From the NCBI GenBank assembly GCA_910584865.1, contig CAJUCE010000028.1, positions 1 to 64,000 on the forward strand: a stretch of 64,000 bases of DNA, in the 5' to 3' direction. Each line of letters starts with the position of its first letter. The first letter of the stretch is position 1. The notes under the pieces were generated by a model. The model was not told the DNA's origin and searched no databases. It saw only the letters and a program-made list of their open reading frames with translations. Origin of the DNA: an uncultured Acetatifactor sp. (GTDB lineage Bacteria; Bacillota; Clostridia; Lachnospirales; Lachnospiraceae). A program made the position numbers and the translations under genes. Of this stretch, positions 9,165 to 19,027 are shown in pieces.

Positions 9165-10820
9165 ATGGTTACGATTACAATTCACGGAGAACAGAAACAG
9201 GTACAGAAGGGAACAACATATGAGACCATCGTTTCGGAATATCAGAAGGAATATGAGGACACCATTGCGGTGGTAGCAGTAAACGGCAAGATTCGGGAAC
9301 TTTTTAAGAAGGTTACCAAGGACTGTACGGTAGAGTTTTTTACCCTCAGAGATGATGTGGGGCATAAGACCTATGTACGTACGGCCACCATGCTGTTCCT
9401 GAAGGGGATGCATGATGTATTTGGGGCGGAAGCGGCCAGGGAGAGCCGTGTGGAGTTCACAATAGGCAGGGGAACTTATGTGAATACCTTTGGGAAGGTG
9501 CCAGTCAGTGATATCAGCGCGGAGAAGATCAAGGACAGGATGAGACAGCTGTCGGATGCGAAGGCGCCTTTTATGAAACATTCCTATCCGAAGGATGACG
9601 CTGTGGCGCTTTTCAGGGAAAAGGGCATGGAGGATAAGGTTAAATTATTCCATTACCGGATGAGCTCCAGCGTCAATATATACCAGATAGAGGATTATTA
9701 TGATTACTATTACGGATACATGCTCCCCAATGCCGGATATGTGAAATGGTATGATGTGGTTCCGTACAAGGGCGGATTTATGCTGGTGCTGCCAAACAGA
9801 GCCCATCCTACGGTGGTAGAGCCTTTTGCGGAGAGCAGGAAGCTGTTCGAAACCATGGAGAATGCGGCGGAGTGGGGCAGAACGGCCGGCATTGAGACTG
9901 TAGGGGATCTGAACGATCAGATCTGCAACGGCTCCATGCGTGATCTGATTCTGGTGCAGGAGGCGGAACAGGAGCGCAAAATCGGGGAAATTGCCAAAGA
10001 TATTGCCAGCCGGGAGGGCGTGAAATTCGTCATGATAGCAGGGCCTTCTTCTTCCGGCAAGACCAGCTTTTCTCACAGACTGTCCATCCAGCTGCGGACA
10101 TTGGGCAAGATTCCCAGAACCATTGCTCTGGACAATTATTTCGTGAACAGAGAATTGACTCCCAGGGACGAGAAGGGGGATTACAATTTCGAATGTCTGG
10201 AAGCAATCGATGTGAAGCTGTTTAATGAGGATATGAAAAAACTGCTGGCAGGAGAGCGGGTGGAAATGCCGGTCTTTAATTTTAAAATCGGACAGCGGGA
10301 GTACAAGGGAGACTTCATGCAGCTGGGAGAAAATGATATTCTGGTGCTGGAAGGCATCCATGGTCTCAATGAGAAGATGTCCTATGCGCTGCCGGAGGAG
10401 AGCAAGTACAAGATCTATATCAGCGCTTTGACCACGCTGAATGTGGATGCCCATAACCGGATTCCCACCACGGACGGACGTCTGCTGCGGAGAATCGTCA
10501 GAGATGCCCGCACCAGAGGCGCCAGCGCACAGCGGACGATTCAGATGTGGAATTCTGTGAGAAGAGGCGAGGAAGAGAATATTTTCCCCTTTCAGGAAGG
10601 CGCGGACGCCATGTTCAATTCGGCGCTGATCTATGAACTGGCCATGCTGAAGACTTTTGCGGAACCGCTGCTGTTCCAGATTCCCAAGGAAGTGCCAGAG
10701 TATTATGAGGCCATGCGTCTGCTGAAGTTCCTGGATTATTTCTTGGGCGTGCCCAGCGAGAGCCTGCCCAATAATTCAATCTGCAGGGAATTTGTAGGCG
10801 GCAGTTGCTTTAACGTGTAA
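9165..10820 (+). CDS. Nucleoside (uridine-type) kinase with N-terminal TGS/SAD domains
   Basis: The 551-residue protein has an N-terminal TGS domain (MVTITIHGEQKQVQKG...) and a central threonyl-tRNA-synthetase-like second additional domain. A P-loop kinase follows with Walker A GPSSSGKTSFS (residues about 289-299), then LDNYFVNRELTPRDEKGDYNFECLEAID and a Walker B-like LVLEGIHGLN. This layout is known for a clostridial and thermotogal phosphoribulokinase/uridine kinase family; the TGS/SAD part probably senses or binds RNA, and its exact role is unclear. ATG 9165 is chosen over an upstream ATG because AGGAAGG precedes it. The preceding 140 bp show no clear terminator or promoter. Confidence 0.85.
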   Translation: MVTITIHGEQKQVQKGTTYETIVSEYQKEYEDTIAVVAVNGKIRELFKKVTKDCTVEFFTLRDDVGHKTYVRTATMLFLKGMHDVFGAEAARESRVEFTIGRGTYVNTFGKVPVSDISAEKIKDRMRQLSDAKAPFMKHSYPKDDAVALFREKGMEDKVKLFHYRMSSSVNIYQIEDYYDYYYGYMLPNAGYVKWYDVVPYKGGFMLVLPNRAHPTVVEPFAESRKLFETMENAAEWGRTAGIETVGDLNDQICNGSMRDLILVQEAEQERKIGEIAKDIASREGVKFVMIAGPSSSGKTSFSHRLSIQLRTLGKIPRTIALDNYFVNRELTPRDEKGDYNFECLEAIDVKLFNEDMKKLLAGERVEMPVFNFKIGQREYKGDFMQLGENDILVLEGIHGLNEKMSYALPEESKYKIYISALTTLNVDAHNRIPTTDGRLLRRIVRDARTRGASAQRTIQMWNSVRRGEEENIFPFQEGADAMFNSALIYELAMLKTFAEPLLFQIPKEVPEYYEAMRLLKFLDYFLGVPSESLPNNSICREFVGGSCFNV

Positions 10821-10838
10821 AAGGCTTTACGAACGGAT

Positions 10839-10903
10839 GCTGAACTGGAAAACAGCAGCTGAAAAAGGGCAGGGGATGGACAGCTGCGGAACTGAAATAG
10901 GAG
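10839..10903 (+). repeat. Dispersed direct-repeat/hairpin element, copy B (short form)
   Basis: The left unit GCTGAACTGGAAAACAGC (10839-10856) and right unit GCGGAACTGAAATAGGAG (10886-10903) enclose a short variable segment with AGCAGCTG...CAGCTGC pairing. The right unit supplies AGGAG to proC, eight bases before its ATG. It is the most compact copy. Confidence 0.75.
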
Positions 10904-10911
10904 AAAAGAGT

Positions 10912-11706
10912 ATGAAAGTAGGATTTATCGGCAGCGGAAATATGGGAAGCGCCATGATGCGGGGGATTCTCGCCGGCGGGAAATGCGGGGAAAACGAGAT
11001 CATGGCTTCGGATACATTGGCGGAGAAACTGACAGCCATAGAGAAAGATCTTGGTATTTTGACTACTATGGACAATAAAATCGTTGCCAGTTTTGCAGAT
11101 GTACTGTTTCTGGCAGTAAAACCACAATACTACAAAAACATAATAGATGAGATACAGGAAGTGATCACCTGGGACAAGGTGGTGGTGACCATTGCACCCG
11201 GCAAGACATTGGAGTGGTTGGAGAGCGCTTTTGTAAAACCCGTTAAAATCATACGGGCGATGCCGAATACGCCTGCCATGGTAGGAGAGGGGATGCTGGG
11301 AATGTGCCCCAATGAGAATATGTCAAAAGAAGACATTGCTCTAGTAAGGGATATCTGCAGCAGTTTTGCCAAAACGGAGATTGTGGGGGAGAATCTGATG
11401 GATGTGGTGACGGCGGTCAGCGGCAGTTCTCCGGCCTATGTATTTCTGTTTATCGAAGCCATGGCGGACGCGGCGGTGGCAGACGGCATGCCCCGGGCTC
11501 AGGCGTATAAATTTGCGGCTCAGGCTGTTCTGGGAAGCGCGAAGATGGTGCTGGAGACAGGAAAACATCCGGGAGAACTGAAGGACATGGTATGCTCCCC
11601 CGGAGGAACCACCATTGAAGCCGTGCGGGTGCTGGAGAAAGAGGGGCTGCGCAGTGCAGTATTCGAAGCCGTGAAGGCCTGTGTGAGCAAGGCCCGTGAA
11701 ATGTAA
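10912..11706 (+). CDS. proC: Pyrroline-5-carboxylate reductase
   Basis: The 264-residue enzyme reduces 1-pyrroline-5-carboxylate to L-proline with NAD(P)H, the last step of proline synthesis. The N-terminal Rossmann motif is VGFIGSGNMGSAMMRG. VKPQYYKNI, RAMPNTPAMVGEGM and the C-terminal VTAVSGSSPAYVFLFIEAMADAAVADGM plus SPGGTTIEAVRVLE are ProC signatures. The start at ATG 10912 follows AGGAGAAAAGAG from repeat copy B. Upstream in-frame codons belong to the repeat. Confidence 0.97.
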   Translation: MKVGFIGSGNMGSAMMRGILAGGKCGENEIMASDTLAEKLTAIEKDLGILTTMDNKIVASFADVLFLAVKPQYYKNIIDEIQEVITWDKVVVTIAPGKTLEWLESAFVKPVKIIRAMPNTPAMVGEGMLGMCPNENMSKEDIALVRDICSSFAKTEIVGENLMDVVTAVSGSSPAYVFLFIEAMADAAVADGMPRAQAYKFAAQAVLGSAKMVLETGKHPGELKDMVCSPGGTTIEAVRVLEKEGLRSAVFEAVKACVSKAREM

Positions 11707-11722
11707 GCGGGGAGGGACAGCT

Positions 11723-11856
11723 GCGGTACTGGGAAAAACAGGAGAAGTTCGATCCAGTGCCCATAGGAGTTAGGGACGCATGGGCTTAGCGAGCGGAAGT
11801 CCTATGCAGTTGGATGGTACTGGAGAGGACATCTGCGGTACTGGAATAGTTCGGAG
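11723..11856 (+). repeat. Dispersed direct-repeat/hairpin element, copy C (degenerate)
   Basis: The left unit GCGGTACTGGGAAAAACAGG begins at 11723 and the right unit GCGGTACTGGAATAG begins at 11835. An inverted repeat (CATAGGAGT 11762-11770 / AGTCCTATG 11798-11806) lies between them, with one mismatch. Unlike the other copies, the right end reads AATAGTTCGGAG rather than AATAGGAG. The gene it abuts is a 5'-truncated dapA-family remnant. Confidence 0.65.
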
Positions 11857-12511
11857 AGTCGCTTCTACCGGCGTGGACGTGGTGGTGCTTCTGACCAATT
11901 CCCTGGCGGGCAGAGGCGGGAGTGAGGAACAGGTCAAGGCGGCAATCGGGAGGATTCTGGAAGCAGCGCCGGAAGTCCGATTTGGGTTGTACGAATGTCA
12001 GAAACCGTACAAGAGACTGTTTTCACCGGCACTGGTGAAATGGTGTGCTGGGACGGGACGGTTTGTCTTTTATAAAGAGACATCCCTGGATCCGGATATC
12101 CTTCGAGGTAAGCTGGAGGCAGTGAAGGGAACGCCGCTGAAAATATATAATGCGGATTCTTCCCTGATGCTCGATTTCCTGAAGATGGGCGGATACGGAC
12201 ACTGCGGCGTCATGCTGAGTTTCCATCCCGAAATATACGGCTGGATGATGAAAAACTGGCGGGAGGACGGACAGACGGCGGAGCATGTGAAACAGCTGAT
12301 GACCATAACAGCCCAGATTGAGAGACAATGCTATCCCAGAAGCGCAAAATATGCTCTGGGCCGAAGAGGTGTGCCCATCGGAGATGCCTGCAGGAGGGAA
12401 AATGCCGCCGGGTGGGATGCTTCCTGTGTGAGAGCCGTGGAGGATATGGAGAAATTTACGGAAGCCTGGTTTGCGGAATTGCAGAGAAAACGGGATTGCG
12501 GGCGCGGGTAG
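11780..12511 (+). pseudogene. 5'-truncated DapA/NanA-family aldolase remnant
   Basis: From about residue 30 the reading matches the C-terminal two thirds of the dihydrodipicolinate synthase/N-acetylneuraminate lyase family. GVDVVVLLTNS corresponds to the strand before PYY, FGLYECQKPYKR to the YN-P region, and GRFVFYKETSLD carries the Schiff-base Lys. The usual first 90 or so residues, including the GTTGE motif, are absent. In their place the first 26 codons are simply translated repeat copy C. No clear ribosome-binding site precedes ATG 11780. I infer a non-functional remnant made by a deletion ending at the repeat; a short diverged family member is less likely. Confidence 0.7.
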
Positions 12512-12544
12512 GGTGTACAATGACGATAAAAAGGGGAATTTTCT

Positions 12545-15500
12545 ATGAAAGGGACATATTTGATATTCAATATCAATAATTGTGCCAGGGATTATGCCAG
12601 TGTATCTGAATTTTGCGAAAGTCTGAAAACTGAATCCGGAAAGGCATTGTTGCCGGCAGACTTAAAGGGGAGAGTATTTATATTCCGGGAAGGAGACGGC
12701 TATACTGCAGAGAGATTGCTTGCAGAATCGGCACAAATGTTGAGTAGGGGATTGCTGGATGCATATGAGGAAGAGACGGTGTTTCCTTATGAGGAAGCAG
12801 GGATTTGTCTTCGTATTGCCCATGAAACGGGAGATGCAACAATAGAATATATCTATCTGGATGCATTGTTGCATAAGTTTCGGAACCTTATTTGCTTTCT
12901 ATACACAGATGGGGAGACAGATGAAAAATATGCGATTGTGAGAAAGGCAGCAGAGTTTTTCTATGGTTTTTCGGTAAAAAACAAGCCATATAGAAACAAT
13001 ATATATGGAGAATATTGTGATAATCAGGATCATATTTGGTACATAACAAGGCTGGAATCAATAAAAATAATTGCGGAACATTTTAAGGTTAATCCTGTTA
13101 TTGAACTTGCAGTTGAAGAGAATGACATACTATTTTGGAGAAACAGTATCAGGCAGCACAGGGAAAATCAGCAGCAGGAAGATAGTAGAATAAAACAGGT
13201 TTTAAAGCGATGCAAGTTTAATTTTATTGAAGAGCTGGGTAAAAATTCCAAGAAGAGGAATTCTTATTATCAAGAAATGTACGATAATGAAGAGTTTCAG
13301 AAGGCGACGCAAGAAATGCCGCTGCTTGCATTCTATTTATTCTGTATGCAGATGTATTATCTGAAAGATGGAAAGCTGATTGAGAAAGATGAGATAAAAT
13401 GGATTCGCTTAAATGCGTGGGATATTGCGGATGGTATTTTGCAGTTAATAGAAAATATTCATCACACAACAGAAAGGATCGGTTTTCTTCATATTCGTGT
13501 TCACGAAAATTCTTCTAGGAAAAGATACCTGCGTGAACATTATGGGATAAGCAATGAAAAATATCGATTCTATTATGAAATCAGACTTCTTGATATATCA
13601 AAGGAAAATATTGTAGAAAGTTTTCAAAGGAATGTTGGAAATATTATAGATGTCAGTAAAATGAAGGTGGCACATTTTTTTGAAAGAAACCATAAAGATG
13701 TAGTTGAGAGGTTTTGGAGTGACTATAATCAAAAGGAAGAGAATCTTGTTCATCATTATGGACTGCAGGTATTTTCAGCTATCATTTCTGTGAACGACGG
13801 AATGTTTAAGGTGGTTAGTTCTTCCGGTTACCAATATAACAAGGAGAATGAGACATACATAAATCGAGATGATTGGGGCGGTGGCGGTGCTGCATCAGCA
13901 CATATGCCGGGAACGGAATACATTATGCTGATTCCATTACGGAAATGGGAACAGCAAATTATGACAGCTGTAGAAACTGATATGAAATATCAATATGATA
14001 TGGAAGCACAGAATTATGAAGTTTTCGAATATGAGATGAAGACAGTGCCGCAATTATTTGGCTTGGGATATCATAATCAGGATCAGAAAGAAAAGCTGAT
14101 CAATATACTTGCTGAAGAAATGCTGAACTGGATGAGTGAAAAGGCCTATATCGTGGAAGAAAGGGCCTTTGTGACAACGATTTCTATAGATAAATGCAGA
14201 CAGTTTCCTTTGGAGGTTTATTGCAAGGCATTTATATTATGCGGAATATGGTGGAAAACAAAATGTGATGGCAGGTTTTATTGTATTTTGGATCATTGTG
14301 CACAAAATCAATTTTTAGAAATAGCGCGATTGTTTGCTATTTTTTATAGTAAAGTATATCTTCCCCGCTACTTATCAGATATGCAGGTTTACCTGGTTGG
14401 AGAAAATGAGGAACTCCTGATTACCGGAAGTGATCTTAATAATTTGTATACCATTACCAGTAAGATCATGCTGGTAAAAGGGATTAACAAAGAAACAACA
14501 GGTATTATGAAGTATCTGATAGGTCAGTATAGCGTTGATAGACCGCAGGAGGACTATACCGAAAAGGCAAAACTGGTTCCGTTTGATATGTTTATGCTGC
14601 CAGGCATGGAGATGACATTGTTTGAAAAAAATGTAATGAAGACATTGGAAGCAGATATTCAAAAGCATAGTCTGGGCTGCAGGATTAATCACACACATAT
14701 GAGGATTGGCTCTAAATTGCATATAGATACTTTTTATGAGGCTGAGCTTTTATTTCATAATGATTATTATGTGAGTCGCTTTGCATATTTGATATTAAGG
14801 AAATTGCCGGTTATTGAGGATAGGAAATTAATCCTTGTAGGATATGAGACATATTCTGAGTTATTACTGTATAAGATGGTGATGGCGATCCTTGATAAGG
14901 GGCAGAGTGAAAATCTATCCCATGAAGCAAGCTATATGATATATGAACAACGTCTGGGGGGCAGATTCAGGTATATGGATGATGAATGTTTGCAGAGTGA
15001 CCTCCAGCTGCAGTTTGCAATTATCATTCCGATTAATTCAACGCTTACGACGCATAATAAGGTACGGAATTCTCTGGAAGAAGAATTAACGGAAAAAGGG
15101 TTATTGGGGGAAGGAAGCTTTCAGGTAATCGCCAATTATGCATTGATTCTTATTCGGTCGTCGGAAGGGGCGGCATGTGATAATCTGGAACAAAAATTCT
15201 GGCAGAATATAAGTGAGCGAAGAATACAGACTAAATTGATTCCTGAGGGGGAACCGGATGTAGAATATTTTGTCTGTGTACATACAAAATGGTATTCTCC
15301 GTTGGCCTGTCCAATCTGTTTTCCACAAGACTATACCCAAGAAAAACCTTTGGTCGAGACAGACCGGGCATCAATTGTTCCGGTTCAGATGTTGGGGATG
15401 TCGGAACCGGACTTGATGCCCCGCATCATAAGAGAAAAAAGCGAAGATAATTTGGAGCGGATAAAAGCTTTAAAAAGTTGTTTGATATACCGGCATGTTG

Positions 15501-18394
15501 TTCATAACGGGAAGCATTTTTTATACTATTTTTGTCTGGAACGATATTTTATCCAGGAGCGCAGCAAGGTAATAGAATGGCTGAAAGAAGAGCATAAAAA
15601 GATAAATGTGGTAACAGACAGGCTTGTTTATGATATTATTGTTTCACCGCTTCGTGATGGGAATGCGGGATTCCTTGCAGAGGTGAATCATTATCTGTTT
15701 GATAATGCTGCTTTGGTATTGAACTTTGAAGTGGAGAAAGAGTTTCGCGAGAATGTAAGGACAAAATACAGCAATATTATCGGATTGTATTATAACCTTA
15801 TCCAAATGGGAAAGAAAGCGGTTATACGTTTCCATTTTGTCGATGACACGATTACTACTGCAAATACACTGGCCAGAGCAAAAACAATATTCAGGTCATT
15901 AATCTATCCTTCAAACGAAAATGTGAGGGTTGAGGTATTTTCGGATATTGTGGTTTTGTTGAATAGAATGTCAGGAGACAGCATATTAAATTTAGTCTGG
16001 GATGAGTCCGGGCACAGCGGATGGGATGAGAGGATGGCGCATTTTCATTCTTATGCGAATCTGAATATCTCATCTATGCGTAATCATGAAGATGCATGCA
16101 CTGAATGCAAACTTGTTCAGAATTTTGTGAATTTACGAATGCAATCTTCCACGAACCAGCAGTATAATTTTTGGAATGATAAAATAGAGTGTCATTCTCC
16201 AATTGAAGTTCAAAACAGAATACAGGAAGAACTGCTCATAGTAGAGGAAGAACGGAAGGAACGTGCATATCGTAGAATGATTTGTACTCATTTGGCCAAT
16301 GAGCGACTGGGAGAGCTCGGCTACGAAAAAAATGATTCCGAAAAGGTTCGCAGTGTTATGATTGAACTGATGACAGATCATGAGGAGAACCAAATTGAAT
16401 GGATTATTTCTTATGTCAAGGTTTTTTCACGCCCGTTCTTATGTTTCATGAAAAGCAACAGGGAAGCTATTTTCGAGGTAATGCTTTTGATGATTGAATA
16501 TATAACAGGCGAACTGACGGTGAAAAGAGGAATCAGCAGCCGATACAGAGATATCAAAAAAGTGTGCAGCTGTATTCGGGATTTAAAGGGCAGGTCAGAG
16601 GACATAATATGTAATCTATTGCTGATCCTGATGAAAAGATTGTCGGATTTAGGTTCCAATTATATTATTCGGAAAGAGAATATTATCAATATTTTGAGGG
16701 TAGTTGACAAGCTGCAGATTTCAAAAAAGGACAAAGGGGATTTCAGGGAGCGCTACATTGGAATCATCAAAAGGGTATGCTGTCAGAGCAGTGACGAAAG
16801 TAAAAGCATTTTTCTGGAGTATTTGCTTTTTTGTGGGGAAGAATATGGAATATTGGACGAGAATAGCGAAACGATAAAACTCAGAGAGGGAAAGCTGGCC
16901 TTTTGTGAGTTTGTCGAGGAAGAGTTTGTCTGGAGGGCTTTTGTAGAAAATACACGGGTACTGACTGACGGAATCCGTGATTTGGCAAGAGATGTCAGAA
17001 AGGAACAGAAGAAAAAAGGAGGCAGAAAAAAGAAAAATGAAGTGATATTACAGGAATATTATTATGAAAATTTCAAAATCCTGTTATATCTCTATGGCTA
17101 TTGGAATCGGCAGGAGGACAAGCCTGCAGAGGATGGGAAGGAATTACTGAAGTCTGTTGTCAGGCTTAGCCAGTATCTGGAAGAAGGAACGGGAGATGGC
17201 AGGGAACAGGATGCCGAGGTTTTCTATGAGCATTTACTGGAAATAATAGAGCAGCTTACAGGAGCATATAAATGCTATCTTTTATACGGTACGGATGTGG
17301 ACACAACGGGTATGGGACAATACTATCGTATACAGGTAAACGGGAATATGGAAAATCTGAAAATAGCAGATACCAGCCTTAAAATGGAAAATATGGTGGC
17401 AGATACCTATGTTCCGGCATTTTCTGTTGAAGAAAATGAAATGAAATTAAAGAGAACCATTATAAAGTATGATCTTTTCAAAGAACAGGAGGCTGTTTCT
17501 ATCAATAGAATATATCTTCAGATGGATTATCCGGAACATTTTTCGGAACGGAGAATACTAATAGCATTAAAGTTGGTTATGGTTTTCCATGAAAGGATTT
17601 TACGGCAGTTACGTCGCGATTTTTCCAACAATATGATTCAAAAGTGGAGTTCAAGGGAATACTTTAACAAGCAGGTATTGCTACAGCGTGCTACAGATCA
17701 TACGGATCGCGATAATCTGCTGAAGTACTATAATGAGATATCCCATCTATGCCAGCGAGACAGAGATCAGGATGAGAGGCAGAGAGAAAGAGACAGGGCG
17801 TTGTTTCATATGGTGATCAATTCCTATATAGCCAGAATGAATGTTCAGATTCTGGCAGAGGCGAATCCGGAAAGAGAGCCATCCAAAGCCTCATTTTTAA
17901 GCGTTTACCGTAAACAGTTGAGCCCTTTGATTGAAAGTATGCACCTAATAGAAAAATTTCGGATTTTAGATGAAAACGGGGTACCGAATTTTTCAAATTC
18001 TTTGCTGGATCGGAATGTGCGCCTGCGTCAGACACAGGAGGGAGAAAGTCTGTCGTATCGCAGAATCAGTGTGATTATAGCGGAATTGATTTTGAGCGCT
18101 ATCAACCATTCGGGAGGGAGAACCCTGGCGGAGGTATATATATACAGGGAAGGCGAATATCTTGTAGTAAAAAATCATTTTCCCAGCAAGAAGGGATTAA
18201 ATCGCATACGTCAGGATATAACGGATTCGGTGGAGCGGAAAAAAGACGGCATATCTCTGGCAACCATAAGGGGGACAGTAAATGCATGTTATGGACTGAC
18301 TGAAGGTGAGGGTGTGGTAATCAAAGCGGAACTTGAAGACAGGAAGAAATATTTTTATGTAAAGCTTCCGATTCTGCAGATAAGGAGAGATTGA
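12545..18394 (+). CDS. Giant PRTase-like / histidine-kinase-type ATPase protein
   Basis: This 1949-residue protein is one AT-rich open frame, compositionally unlike its neighbours. The first 1000 or so residues match no family I recognise. Near residue 1098 FHFVDDTITTANTLARAK resembles the PRPP-binding loop of type I phosphoribosyltransferases, and a His/Cys cluster (MRNHEDACTECKL) follows about 80 residues later. Basic helical segments span about 1220-1640. The C-terminus looks like a histidine-kinase-type ATPase: IIAELILSAINHSGG near 1845 as N-box and KKDGISLATIRG near 1899 as G-box. No transmembrane segment or signal peptide is seen. AAAAAGGGG precedes the start. The downstream gene is a receiver-domain protein, which supports a kinase-receiver pair. 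PRTase and ATPase calls are inferred from motifs only. Confidence 0.7.
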   Translation: MKGTYLIFNINNCARDYASVSEFCESLKTESGKALLPADLKGRVFIFREGDGYTAERLLAESAQMLSRGLLDAYEEETVFPYEEAGICLRIAHETGDATIEYIYLDALLHKFRNLICFLYTDGETDEKYAIVRKAAEFFYGFSVKNKPYRNNIYGEYCDNQDHIWYITRLESIKIIAEHFKVNPVIELAVEENDILFWRNSIRQHRENQQQEDSRIKQVLKRCKFNFIEELGKNSKKRNSYYQEMYDNEEFQKATQEMPLLAFYLFCMQMYYLKDGKLIEKDEIKWIRLNAWDIADGILQLIENIHHTTERIGFLHIRVHENSSRKRYLREHYGISNEKYRFYYEIRLLDISKENIVESFQRNVGNIIDVSKMKVAHFFERNHKDVVERFWSDYNQKEENLVHHYGLQVFSAIISVNDGMFKVVSSSGYQYNKENETYINRDDWGGGGAASAHMPGTEYIMLIPLRKWEQQIMTAVETDMKYQYDMEAQNYEVFEYEMKTVPQLFGLGYHNQDQKEKLINILAEEMLNWMSEKAYIVEERAFVTTISIDKCRQFPLEVYCKAFILCGIWWKTKCDGRFYCILDHCAQNQFLEIARLFAIFYSKVYLPRYLSDMQVYLVGENEELLITGSDLNNLYTITSKIMLVKGINKETTGIMKYLIGQYSVDRPQEDYTEKAKLVPFDMFMLPGMEMTLFEKNVMKTLEADIQKHSLGCRINHTHMRIGSKLHIDTFYEAELLFHNDYYVSRFAYLILRKLPVIEDRKLILVGYETYSELLLYKMVMAILDKGQSENLSHEASYMIYEQRLGGRFRYMDDECLQSDLQLQFAIIIPINSTLTTHNKVRNSLEEELTEKGLLGEGSFQVIANYALILIRSSEGAACDNLEQKFWQNISERRIQTKLIPEGEPDVEYFVCVHTKWYSPLACPICFPQDYTQEKPLVETDRASIVPVQMLGMSEPDLMPRIIREKSEDNLERIKALKSCLIYRHVVHNGKHFLYYFCLERYFIQERSKVIEWLKEEHKKINVVTDRLVYDIIVSPLRDGNAGFLAEVNHYLFDNAALVLNFEVEKEFRENVRTKYSNIIGLYYNLIQMGKKAVIRFHFVDDTITTANTLARAKTIFRSLIYPSNENVRVEVFSDIVVLLNRMSGDSILNLVWDESGHSGWDERMAHFHSYANLNISSMRNHEDACTECKLVQNFVNLRMQSSTNQQYNFWNDKIECHSPIEVQNRIQEELLIVEEERKERAYRRMICTHLANERLGELGYEKNDSEKVRSVMIELMTDHEENQIEWIISYVKVFSRPFLCFMKSNREAIFEVMLLMIEYITGELTVKRGISSRYRDIKKVCSCIRDLKGRSEDIICNLLLILMKRLSDLGSNYIIRKENIINILRVVDKLQISKKDKGDFRERYIGIIKRVCCQSSDESKSIFLEYLLFCGEEYGILDENSETIKLREGKLAFCEFVEEEFVWRAFVENTRVLTDGIRDLARDVRKEQKKKGGRKKKNEVILQEYYYENFKILLYLYGYWNRQEDKPAEDGKELLKSVVRLSQYLEEGTGDGREQDAEVFYEHLLEIIEQLTGAYKCYLLYGTDVDTTGMGQYYRIQVNGNMENLKIADTSLKMENMVADTYVPAFSVEENEMKLKRTIIKYDLFKEQEAVSINRIYLQMDYPEHFSERRILIALKLVMVFHERILRQLRRDFSNNMIQKWSSREYFNKQVLLQRATDHTDRDNLLKYYNEISHLCQRDRDQDERQRERDRALFHMVINSYIARMNVQILAEANPEREPSKASFLSVYRKQLSPLIESMHLIEKFRILDENGVPNFSNSLLDRNVRLRQTQEGESLSYRRISVIIAELILSAINHSGGRTLAEVYIYREGEYLVVKNHFPSKKGLNRIRQDITDSVERKKDGISLATIRGTVNACYGLTEGEGVVIKAELEDRKKYFYVKLPILQIRRD

Positions 18395-18396
18395 GG

Positions 18397-19005
18397 ATGG
18401 CAATGGAAGAAATGCAAAAAGGGGTAAAAATGGAGATTATGGTGGTAGAGGATTCAGTGCGGCATGCAGAGGCGATTGTAGAATCTTATAAGGAAGCGAT
18501 TGATAAGATTAAGCAAAAAGGGCTGTTGGAGAAGCTGGGACCGCTTGATGTGGAGATTACATGGCTTCAGGGAAAAAAAGCGGATTCAATGAGAAATAAT
18601 GAGAAATACCTATTTTACGACGAGAATATCTGTGTTGAAATAGCGAAGAACATTGATCAAAATACAAAAAAAGGGATTCGTACGGGAATACTGCTGGATG
18701 TGGCATTAAGCAGAGAAGAATATGACAAAGCCAGTGTAAATGATTACTCAGGATTTAAAATTGCCCGGGAGATATATGAGAAATTTCATGACAATGCGGG
18801 TATATATATCGTTACATCTATCAGAGAATTCAGCTCTCAAATATTAAGCTTGATGGGGACCAGGGACCTGGTACAGCGTTATATCTCAAAGGCTTTGGTG
18901 ACGGAATACCCCTCCTGCGGAGCTATTGGCAGGACGATCGGGTTTATGTATGACGAGAGGATTTTAGAGGAAGAAGTAGAGGACGAACTGGATGAATTGA
19001 TGTAA
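18397..19005 (+). CDS. Stand-alone receiver (response-regulator-like) protein
   Basis: The 202-residue protein contains the receiver set: an acidic pair in IMVVEDSVRHAEA, a phospho-acceptor Asp in TGILLDVALS, Thr/Ser in IYIVTSIRE, and Lys in YISKALV. A roughly 40-residue insertion separates the first strand from the acceptor strand. No DNA-binding or effector domain follows; the tail is acidic (EEEVEDELDELM). The start at ATG 18397 has AAGGAG nine bases upstream, inside the end of the giant gene. The near-overlap implies co-translation, and the partner ATPase is presumably its phosphodonor or regulator. Composition matches the giant gene. Confidence 0.75.
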   Translation: MAMEEMQKGVKMEIMVVEDSVRHAEAIVESYKEAIDKIKQKGLLEKLGPLDVEITWLQGKKADSMRNNEKYLFYDENICVEIAKNIDQNTKKGIRTGILLDVALSREEYDKASVNDYSGFKIAREIYEKFHDNAGIYIVTSIREFSSQILSLMGTRDLVQRYISKALVTEYPSCGAIGRTIGFMYDERILEEEVEDELDELM

Positions 19006-19027
19006 AATATAGAAAAAGGGGAAAAGT

